Shown here piece by piece: positions 55,001 through 64,000 of a stretch of 64,000 nucleotides of DNA (positions are counted from its first letter, which is position 1; each line of letters starts with the position of its first letter). Where the stretch lies: assembly GCF_000213175.1 (NCBI RefSeq), contig NW_009799104.1, positions 1,381,214-1,445,213 of the forward strand, written 5' to 3'. Under the pieces are notes generated by a model. The model did no database searches. It worked only from the letters and a program-made list of their open reading frames with translations, and was not told the origin of the DNA. This DNA comes from Neurospora tetrasperma FGSC 2508. Lineage: Eukaryota; Ascomycota; Sordariomycetes; Sordariales; Sordariaceae. A program made the translations under genes and the position numbers.

Positions 55001-55473
55001 CAGATTGACTGCCGATTTTCCGGTACCGCATTCCCATTATTCACAAAACTCCGTGGTGACGAGAAATGTTAGTCACTCATTGCTGTCAGTCAGCCAAGAC
55101 CGAGAATGGACAAAGTACTCAAAGCAAAAAGCGAAGTGATTCACTGGCTAGTAGCAGCCTCAACTCCTCGCTTTGAAGACATGCAGTAGGGAGAGAAAAC
55201 AAAGCTAGAACATGATTATGTTTTGAAAGAAAGAAAGCTATGAACAGGAAAAGAAGAAGATCATGCCCAAATCATCCCACCAGGTGCAGTCTGTTTGTCA
55301 ATCACAACCCAGCTCACTCCTCCAAACCATCTTTTATTCGATTTTTGTTGTTCATTCACTCAAGGATGAGTGAAGAACGGAGAGATCGCGAAACCATCAG
55401 GCCCCACAAAGGACGGTAAATGTTTCTTTTTGTTTGCTTGCCAAAAGAAAAAGAAACAAAGCTCAGAAACCGC

Positions 55474-56192
55474 TTAGAAGCCAATGAGGCCGAGGAGACC
55501 GCCAGCAAGGCCACCGAGGACGGCGTGGAGGAGACCACCGACGAGGACGAGCACACCGCCGACAACCTTGTCGAGACTCCTGAGCAGACCAGAGAGAGCA
55601 AGGAGGAGAGGTGTGAGGAGGGGGATGAGGCAGCCTGTTTGATAATATGTTAGCTTCAGGTCTTTGCCCTGAGGGTGAGGGCGAACATGAAGCAGGAAGA
55701 ACAACATACCGAGACCGAGCTTGACAATGAGGAACTTGACGGTATAGGTGATCTCAAGGATGAGAACCTGGATCTTGACCTTCAAGCAGTCATCGTCACA
55801 GAAGCCGGCACCGCCGCGAGCAGCGAGCTCAGTCCAGAACTCGCGCTTGGAGAGAGTGGTGGTGGCTTGCGTGAGGGCATTGGTGACGGCCTCGAAGTCG
55901 GGCTTGAGCTTGTCGGCGGCATCTTGTTGCTGAGCGAGGGTGGGGTTTTCAGGGTACTGAGCGGCAGTCGCGTCTGTTTTCGAAGTGGTCAGTAGGTATC
56001 CTACTAAAGTAGAGTCAAGTCGGAGATAAGTAGAGGAGAATACATACTCATGTTCGCGGTGTGCTGGCGAACGAGAGTGGTCAACTGATCGATCTGAGCA
56101 GCCTGGCTCTCGAGTTGGTTCCCCGCAGCGATGGGAGTTGCAAGAGCCGAGGCGGCGAGAGCGAAGAAAGAGAAAAAGATTCCGGCCTTCAT
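55474..56192 (-). CDS. Small secreted protein with hydrophobic Gly/Leu-rich tail
   Basis: Predicted 189 residues from three exons on the minus strand: 56192-56048, 55973-55710 and 55634-55474. Introns of 74 and 75 bp have GTATGT donors, CTGAC or CTAAC branch sites and CAG acceptors, and the frame is continuous. The first 19 residues (MKAGIFFSFFALAASALAT) are a textbook signal peptide. A helical, Gln/Asp-rich region (about 25-90) with heptad-like spacing follows, then SKR before EFWTELAARGG, a possible Kex2 cleavage site. CDDDC is followed by a hydrophobic helix (VKIQVLILEITYTVKFLIVK). The last 50 residues are strikingly apolar and Gly-rich, with repeated LVGGLLHAVLGGLAGGLLGL-type glycine-zipper spacing. 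Such tails insert into or line membranes (inference). No family recognised. A TATA-like element lies about 170 bases upstream. Confidence 0.85.
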
Positions 56193-56360
56193 TTTGATGA
56201 TTGGTGATTGAAGATCTTGAAAGAATGTTTGAAAGGAAGCTTTGTTCGTAGACGAGAGGCTGAGAGGGTTGTGAAGAGCTGAGAATGTCTGGAACTCTGA
56301 GGCTGCTGATGCTGATGATGATGAGAAGAATGAGACTGAACTTGAGGAGAGGGAAGGCCA

Positions 56361-56368
56361 GTATTTAT
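56361..56368 (-). promoter_or_regulatory. TATA-like element upstream of the small secreted protein gene
   Basis: Minus-strand CATAAATAC-type sequence about 170 bases before the start codon, followed by a leader-like stretch. Weak match to the consensus. Confidence 0.4.
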
Positions 56369-58040
56369 GTCTTTCGATTGAGGTCAAGATGGTGTTGATT
56401 TTCGGTATTCAATTGTCGGTGACATCGTCTTTCCTCCGGTTAGCACCTCTTCCGCCTTCCCGTCGTCCCCGTTGTCCAATCGTTGAGTGTATTCCCAAGT
56501 GCCGATGGTTGATGAAGTTTCTTTTTCTTGTTTGGCCCCTGACAATAGAGGTAGGTGAAGCTTGCATGATCCACCAAGTCCAACCACCAAAGGAACATCA
56601 TCAACTTGTGGACTATGTTGAAATGGTGGTTACCACTTCAAAATACTCCTTCGCCAAAATACCTAACCGAATGCATGATGACTATACGTGGCATGCCTCT
56701 TCTGTGGATACATGCAGCTATTCCTACCTACCTAGGTGTGATTTCCTAACATGGTTCTGGCAGCTGAAATGAAATGAACAGGGGAAGGCTGTACGAATTG
56801 AGAACAAAGACCAGATGGAGTCAGGGTCCTCGGCTTCATAGTGAACGGCTTGTAGACGGTTCTTCTTGCAGTTAACTCTCTGTCGATCAAAAGCCCTTGC
56901 CGCGTCCAAGACCAGCATTAGTCGCACAAACTAACGCAGAAAAAGCGAAATAACTACCCGGATCTACCCCATCCCGTGAGAAATGGTTCCTCTACAGTCG
57001 ATACGCCTATGTAACGAGCGTGGATGAAGGTGCTTCTAGAGGTAAGTTTTGAGTTACAGAGAATCTTCAAAGGAGTCCGACATCTTCACAATGGAATGTA
57101 TGTCATGACGTATCTACATCTAGTGAGCCTCATCTCTTGCTGGTCAGGCGTAACACGAGGGCGTACAGGACCACTCTGAAAGATAATACAACCAGTTCTG
57201 TCAGTAAGCATGTCAATTGGGTACTTGGGCTGGACTTATTCATGATGGACCCCTTTTTGGGCCTCTGGATCCTACCTTACTGTGCAAGGTCAACTGGTGG
57301 CAAACAGGAGCCAGACGCATGGTTTAGGCTAGGCGATATCCTATTGGCCAGCCAATATTTGCGGCGTATAGGACAATGACTTCACACTGCGAGATCTTGA
57401 CAATAATACGGAGAAGCGGATCAAATAAGGTATCTTATTGTTCTGCAAGCTGAAAAAGCCCAAACCACTGAGCCTTGTCTTGATGCCACCCAATGATGTC
57501 AGACATCATGACCATCATGAATGTTCGGGTAGCCGCGGAACGAACTCTTTAATGAGAAGTCCTCACTCATCATGTATAGGGGTGGAAATGGGCCAGACTC
57601 GAGTACTGGACTTACATGACAAGTTCTGAAGGAAATTTTTGCAAACTTGTGCGTTCGTGCAGTACTAGGCCCGGCAAGGCTGATAGCCTGGCGAAACTGG
57701 TAATCCGCTTGAAGATCCTACAAGGATTAACGAGAGTTGTCTCACCGTAACTGATCATCATTGCTCTCCTCGTTATAGACCGCCCTGTGGAGAGATCCTG
57801 GAAGAACACGAACCCTTCGGTCGCAGGCCGTTTGCTCAATGTCTCAGTGCGGGAATCACGACATTTGAAACATGGAGTTCGATCAACAGGGCGAAAGCTA
57901 CATACAGTGTTTACCCAATACATGGACATATAATCGTCGAGTTACATACTGTATGGAATCACTCCCTATTCATCTTCCTCATATGAGCTCTACGGAACGG
58001 CCTATGGACGGATAGACGGATGTAATCACCTTCCCCATTG

Positions 58041-58088
58041 AGAAAATAAAAAAAATAAAAATAAAAAGAAGAAGAAGAAGAAGAAAAG
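58041..58088 (+). repeat. A-rich tract with (GAA)n
   Basis: Purine run of A-rich sequence grading into about six GAA units in the right spacer; low complexity only. Confidence 0.9.
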
Positions 58089-61000
58089 CGAGGTGTAGCT
58101 GAGCCGCTGCAATTTTCCAGCTGCAACTCTGAGCGCCCCGCGCTTTGCGAAAAGATGGTTGGACAACTCCGACAATTGCGGGGATGTTGACTCGTTATTG
58201 TTGCATTCCCGATACCCGCGAAAGTATCTAAATCAGGGTTGGCCATTAGCGACACTAGAAGATTGCACGAACCAGGGCAATATATGAACAACGAAAGTCC
58301 TTTGGAAAGATTTGGTGTCCGGGATCTCCCTAGTCTAATGCTCAGAACATGATCCAAGCGAATACACTACCATGTTAGATCTTGAAGATATCTGAGGGGT
58401 ATGCATGTCTGGCCATGATAATCCCAAGATACGGTGTATCATCTATCACTTGTCGATTTGGATCGGCGGTAGTAAAGCTTGCTGCAGCCTATCAGAGCAA
58501 CACAACACATTCCGATCTGAACCAAGGCTACAAGCTGTGAGATCTCGTACCTGTAATTACTTCAACGGCAGCCCAAAGGGTATAAGATCTACTACTATGC
58601 AGCACTGTGTCGCGCTACAGAATCTGTGGAGGTGGGTGCGGAGATCGCAGCGTTACGATCCGATAGCCGTTAGCTCGAAGACCCGCGATTGCTGGAGTTT
58701 GATTCGCAGGATTCGATTTCAGCGCTACAATGGTCGCGTCTTTTCAACCACACAGGCGCCAGCTTGGTGAAGTCTAGAACCCATTTCCGATGCTGATTCC
58801 AATTTTCCTCTTTTTTTTTTCCCTGTTGATCCACCAAGCGAGAGGACACTTGCGCTCCATTGCAAAGACAAGTGTAACCGCAGGAAATCTTTCAGCTGCG
58901 CAGCCAGCGAACTAGGCACGGAACAGGAACAACGATCCGGAGCACGTTGGCCCGCCCCATCTCAGGCTTCAGCTCACCAGCTCCACGACAAGGTTGAATA
59001 TGTTGCATGGTGGCAAGATTGACCACCAAATCAGGCTTGCCCATTCCAGAGCCAGGGTTTCTATGGCTGCTAGCTTGTTGCAAGAAGCGACGTGGAAAGG
59101 CTCATGGACGGCAGTGGATGGTGGCACGGGGAGGTCAGGTTGGATAGCGCCGAGAGCCCGAGAGCGGACGGGTCACGAAATATGTAGCAGCTTCGGCCCA
59201 CGGAACAACATGCAACCGCCTTTGCCGGATGACGGCTCAGCGAGGGCAGTGTTCTGCAGACTTCGGCCGGCGAGCTGCCATGGTGTCGGATCAACACCTC
59301 CTGACGGCCAGCCAGCCACCCCTAGGTCATGGCATCGTTGCGTGAAACTCGTAACCGGTGAGCGCCCGGTCGAAAGGACAAAGGTTGGTGGCCGTTTTCG
59401 AGCGCCCTGACCAGTTGTGTCGTGTTAGTTTAGCCCACAGTCCACTTTCATAGTTTCCCGGTCCGACTAACCGTATCCGCTCAGTCGTACAGAAATGTGT
59501 TATGGATAATGCAAGGTTGTTCAGCCAATCCTGTTGGCAAGATGCTGCACATGGAACTGAGAGCAAGCTCAAGATGCCCGCACAAGGCGTGGCCTTCTGG
59601 ATCTGAGGATTTCTGTTACGAGCGAGCAGAAGCGGTATCAGGATGCTGTACAACAAATGGTCATGGAGCGTAGTGTTGCGAGTGGTTCAGCTAGTCTAGA
59701 AACAGATGAGATAACGTGACCGTGGAGCTCTGCTGCTCAATTGAGACATGGCGCCGTTGAAGACGCACAAAGGGAGAAATTAGATGCCAGTCGCTTTGGC
59801 AGGTACGTACACTACATAGCGTCGCCCACCCTAGCAAGTGCTCCAGTTTTGAATGACAGCGGGAAGGGCTGGAAGATCCACCGCACTAAACACGAAGTTG
59901 TGGATCGCTCTAGACGCATCCGGGCCCACTCCACGCCCTGTCGAACTGGGCTCTTGACGGGAACTAAGTATGTAACCTAGCACCCCCAACTTCACTCCGG
60001 GATCGATTCGGCTCTGGTAATCCCGTCCTTTTAATAGTGAAAACTTTTCTTTTGAGCGTCATGCACCTTTGAGTAAAGCGCATGTCCCCTTTTCTCTGCA
60101 GTATACAACCTGAGCTTGCAGATACCTCGGAAAGTCCTAGCCTTGGTAATACCGACGAGCGTTGTGAGCTGAGTGCTTAACTGACAAGCCACGTCACCGT
60201 GTCCTTCAGGTATCTAGTGTATATCTTACGTGGCGCACCGAAAATATAACCTTTCCCTGTCAAAGGAATAGGTATGGGTACGGGATTGATCGGCCGCATT
60301 AGTGGATACCTCGCGGAAATGGTGAGCCCGGGGCGGTTGGCCGGAAGGAAACGGCTATAATTAATGGTGTATTTTGCTTCCGGTATTCCGGGCCGCACTC
60401 AGCCACCGCGGGATGAATTGGAGGGCAGGCCGTTACTGATTCACCGCGATAGCGTCTTGGAAACCGGGGACGACATCGATGACGATATCGGTCACCTGAT
60501 TGCCGGCAAGAGCGGATTCTCTCTACCGTCATGTTGTTCATCGTTTACACAACAGCCAAGTTGAGATGAGCATAGGAAATGAAGAGAGGGTCTTCAAACA
60601 GATGATATGATATCACTGTACAGGACAACCTGCTGTTGCTCAGAAGTGCACAAATTGGCGACAGCTTGAAAGTCTCGTGACTTGACGACTGCTAATGGAA
60701 CGTTTCCGCAGTACCAAAATAATACTTGAGGAAGGCGATTTCGCGACGCCGAGATTGCAAGTGCGATGCCATCAGTAACAGAGACCAGTTACATATGTAA
60801 TGAGCAGCAAGAATTTGCAAATGTAAAGTCGAATAGGTAGTCGGTCATGAAAATCCGGGGAGGGTCGGAAATGGGTACGTACCGAACATGGCTTACTGAT
60901 GTGGCTTGTATGGATTGACTGTCGACATAACCAATGAGAGTTCACCACGATGAAGTTGTGGGTCTTGTCCTTTGTACCAGGTACAGTACCCACTTCCACT

Positions 61001-63611
61001 TCGCCATCTTCACTTAGTTTCATTCAATCTGTGTCTCGGTTGTTCCTTCTTGTCGAGCTTCGAGTTTGAAAGACGCAAGCCGGTTATCAATTACTTCAAC
61101 CCAATTCAGTTTAGCGGGGCAGTTACAGAAACCCGAGGAAAGCAGTAGGGGCATCGGATACATTTATGAGACTGGCATGGAACAAAACTTCCCAAATTTC
61201 CACCTCTATGATATCCCCCGTCTCCCCGTCTACATGAGTTATCGACATCATCATCGGCTAGGTATCACCGACAGGTCCCGTTATCCAGAATGTTTTTCAT
61301 TCTCCAACAATTTTAGTCCATTACTGCCCTACCTACTACGACAAGAAGATTGCTGGTGATAAATCCAACTATAAAATTGATAGATACCTACCTATCATCA
61401 GTTCTTCATTCTGACTATCGGTTGTTGACAGGTGTCGGCTTCTCCGACTGTTCCTGCACTGTTCAAGGCGCCCGTCATCGGCCCGAGCACTGGATATGAC
61501 CACCATCGGATGCCCCGCGATTTCTCTAGAATCCATTCAGCTGGACATCTTGTGTCACAAGTTCATCGGTTCAAAGCGGCAAGTAACAAATCCGCTGACC
61601 ACTGGCATCCGCGGGTTGAACATTGAGCTCGACTGCTGGTGGAGTGGAAGTTTACCTATGTTGGCCATCAGTCAAAGCGGCTACACTACAGTCGTCCTAA
61701 AACCCTCAAACATCGTATAACCTTGTGAGATTGGGATTCGGAACTGCATGGTTAAGAATGTCCGACAACCACTTACATCCTCGAGCACTGGCAAAAGCGG
61801 TTCTCGGACCCTCAACCATACTGTTTCTTCACGACCATCAATCCCAATTTTCTGAAGCGTTACGCCAAATCACCTGAAAACCCCGGAGGGGGCCGAGGTG
61901 ATGTCTGTCCTAGGTAAGCAGGCCGTCAACACGTAGGAGCTGTATCTCTTCCGAAGCCACGCCGCAGTCTTTCAAGAGAAACCAGATAGGAAGTACTCAG
62001 GCTCGAGCACAGGCTACATGCATGGCCAAGGCATCGCCAAACCATATCCCGTGAATTCTAGAGTATTTCTATGTTGTGGCTCTGAACCCATCTATAGCCG
62101 GTAATGTCGCTCGACCATCCAAGTTGAAGTGGAAGGCAATACTTCTGAATGGCATTTGCCTTTGCTGTCGAGTAATGTATAACAATCAGGATGGACTTCG
62201 CCGAAGACTGTCGTATCTAGAACAAGGACATGTAAAGCTGAGGCCGTTATATACACCAGAAGTGGCTTTGAACCAAGAGGCTGAAGTAAAAGTCGCTCGT
62301 TGACGCTTTCTTTATCACTTCCTCTCAAGACCGGTTTGTCTTGCCTCCTTCGGGCGACGCAGTTTCATGACGTTATTACTGTCCGCTCGATTGGCTGTTC
62401 CATCTGGTCTGGTAACTGACAGTGATGAGAGCATTATTTACCTACTCAATGCCCAAATCCATATCATACTTATTACCTGGCAGAATCTTCCCAAGGTCGC
62501 CTCGCGCACGAGGTTAGTTCATGAATCACTTCTAACTAAAGCACCGATCTCGGTATGGCGGAGGTAGTTATTCCCAGTATAGCAAGCACTCTCGTAATAT
62601 AAAGTGGTCTTCGGCTGGGATTATGGCCGGTACATCCATCCTAGCTTGGGTTGCCCCTAAGGTTCAGTCCGGAACTAAGCATCGCTACCTAGGGATACAT
62701 ATTTGAATACCTACGTTGGTCTGGAAGGTACATTGCCATCTGCTGAGTGATTAAATGGGATTCGTGTTCCTGCCAATATCCAATCCAGGCAACGTTCCCA
62801 GGTACATGCTTCTTTTCTCTTTTTTTCACATAGGGAGAATAAGTATGGCGTGTTCCTGGAGACGATGTATTGAACAGATGTGCTAGATGCACGGATGATA
62901 GACTGTGAACACTGCTCGGATGAGGGATGGAATGAGCTGGGAGTAATGGGCGGCCCAAGTCCTGAAGGTAGTAGTATGCGTGGAAATCGTCGCGAATCGA
63001 GCATTTAGCTACAACGTGTACCTCACGTTGGTTGCAGATTATCAGCATCCATTCTCAGGGTTCACAACTTAAAGTCGGGCATTCCGTATCACAGTGGTTC
63101 CTTTGTGAACATACGTGGACAAACTCGTTAATGAAAGTTTTGAAGTCATGCTGAATGGCCGGTGGCAACCAGAATAGAGAGGCGGGCCTCGTCCCAGATG
63201 TAGGAACCCCTCGGTCGCGAATCATCATCATGTTTGCAAAGACATGATCGGACACTTTGAGTTTCCGTGTCTTTCCAGAAGGCTTGCTTTGTTGAATTCG
63301 GGGGCAATATCGGTTTGGGGGTTGCCGCGTTGGCAGTGGTGTTTACTCTTTCCTTTTCTCTTTGGAAACTGTGACCGAAATCGCTTTTGCACTTGGGATG
63401 TTCCTTCCATATCCAACCGATCATGCATGACTCCAATCTCCCATCCGGTCAATCATCCTTCTAGGTTCCTCTCTCCTCCTCACCAGTTATTTCCAGCAAG
63501 TACTTATTCCTGGATCATTAGATATCCTCAAAGTCATCGTGCTCTCTCTCGACCGGTCCAAATACACGTTTCGGTTCATCTTTACCCATCCAGCCTTCGA
63601 TTCTTGACACG

Positions 63612-64000
63612 ATGTCCCGACAACGTCGACACACCATTAGTGGTCATCGACCCAGCACGCAGGATATTTTTTCCGCGGGTCCACGAGAATCATCAACCAA
63701 CTGTGATCCCGGCTCTTTGTCGAGAGGTAATCTCTCTCAGGCTTGCCATGGGGTGGTCGATGCGATGACGCAGACAAGTGACCATATGGCTGATATAGCC
63801 AATATGCCGCCACTCACTGGAGCTGACAGTAATACTGAAGATGTCTCGACCGTCGCACAATCCAGATCAGACAGATTAGAGGTACCTGAATTGATCGAAG
63901 CCTTCACGCAACTCGAGACTGGCGATGAATCACGACCCAACCCAAAATCTGTTGCGCCTTCTTTAACAGTCCCGATACCTGTGGCAGACCACGGAACGTA
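63612..64000 (+). CDS. 5' part of a gene cut by the window edge, function unknown
   Basis: An ATG at 63612 opens a frame that is still open at the last base, at least 129 codons. The start follows a pyrimidine-rich and then CA-rich leader like those of the other genes here (TCTTGACACGATGTCC). The predicted product begins MSRQRRHTISGHRPSTQDIF and is hydrophilic, Ser/Thr/Asp-rich and without a signal peptide or known motif, as in the disordered N-terminus of many fungal regulators. An overlapping frame in another phase (63244-63768) is T-rich and less protein-like. The true end, any introns and the family lie outside the window. A chance frame of this length in balanced DNA is possible, hence moderate confidence. 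Confidence 0.55.
   Translation, partial: MSRQRRHTISGHRPSTQDIFSAGPRESSTNCDPGSLSRGNLSQACHGVVDAMTQTSDHMADIANMPPLTGADSNTEDVSTVAQSRSDRLEVPELIEAFTQLETGDESRPNPKSVAPSLTVPIPVADHGT

Larger units (their letters stand above)
48793..55473. other. Large gene-free spacer
   Basis: About 6.7 kb without a supported gene. Frames on opposite strands at 52277-52948 (163 and up to 222 codons) overlap fully; the plus one has its first ATG at 52334 and no domain, so neither is called. The stretch holds several simple repeats, listed separately, GTAC-rich palindromic words at 50430-50455 and 50672-50716, and a degraded GGTCGT/GGCGG repeat at about 53069-53095. At 52921-52945 the minus strand resembles a tRNA 3' half followed by T-runs, but no full cloverleaf forms. 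Confidence 0.45.
56193..63611. other. Large gene-free spacer
   Basis: About 7.4 kb. The left end is the promoter of the small secreted protein gene. Frames reach at most 138 codons, overlap on both strands and show no domain. The sequence is of balanced composition, not RIP-degraded. TAGG/CCTA words occur near 56722-56736 and 61384-61396. The last 170 bases are a pyrimidine- and CA-rich leader of the partial gene at the right edge. A spliced gene of very short exons or non-coding RNAs cannot be excluded. Confidence 0.45.

Overview
The window looks like a filamentous ascomycete, most probably Neurospora or a close sordariomycete relative. The first 8.1 kb is an AT-rich block whose retroelement relics carry transition-only decay typical of repeat-induced point mutation (RIP). 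The genes have few short introns (63 to 147 bp) with GTATGT or GTAAGT donors and CTAAC or CTGAC branch sites, CA-rich leaders, and long gene-free spacers. No operons, rRNA genes, convincing tRNA genes or CRISPR arrays were seen.

Layout. 1-8130 is a RIP-degraded repeat block. A Ty3/gypsy chromovirus lies on the minus strand (about 690-8130), interrupted at 1059-3209 by a second, short LTR element with two 256-bp LTRs, a GTATA target duplication and only a gag-like core. 8131-8920 is a boundary zone with a pyrimidine tract and two tandem arrays (8-bp and 10-bp units). Then follow: an MFS drug/H+ antiporter-type transporter (10612-12289, +, one intron); a BTB/POZ-domain protein (15662-17920, +, one intron); a TMEM135-like integral membrane protein (19646-21782, +, three introns); a GH3 beta-glucosidase (22162-24693, -); an 8-kb spacer; a 1207-residue disordered protein (32733-36356, +); a GNAT acetyltransferase (37491-38447, +, one intron); a Cys/His-rich putative zinc-binding protein (38898-40199, -); a low-complexity protein with a duplicated PLLPHE motif (41482-42465, -); a coiled-coil basic protein (43693-44646, -); a conserved hypothetical (47986-48792, +); a 6.7-kb spacer; a small secreted protein with a very hydrophobic Gly/Leu-rich tail (55474-56192, -, two introns); a 7.4-kb spacer; and the start of a gene that runs off the right edge (63612-64000, +).

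The genes do not form an obvious pathway or metabolite cluster. The region is ordinary euchromatin beside a heterochromatic transposon graveyard. The observations most worth a second look are the gag-only LTR element nested in the chromovirus, RIP-like variation inside the boundary minisatellites, the secreted protein with a possible Kex2 site and glycine-zipper-like tail, a ten-codon upstream ORF whose stop overlaps the GH3 start codon, and the unclosed reading frame at the right edge. All calls come from reading the sequence by eye; no database search was possible.
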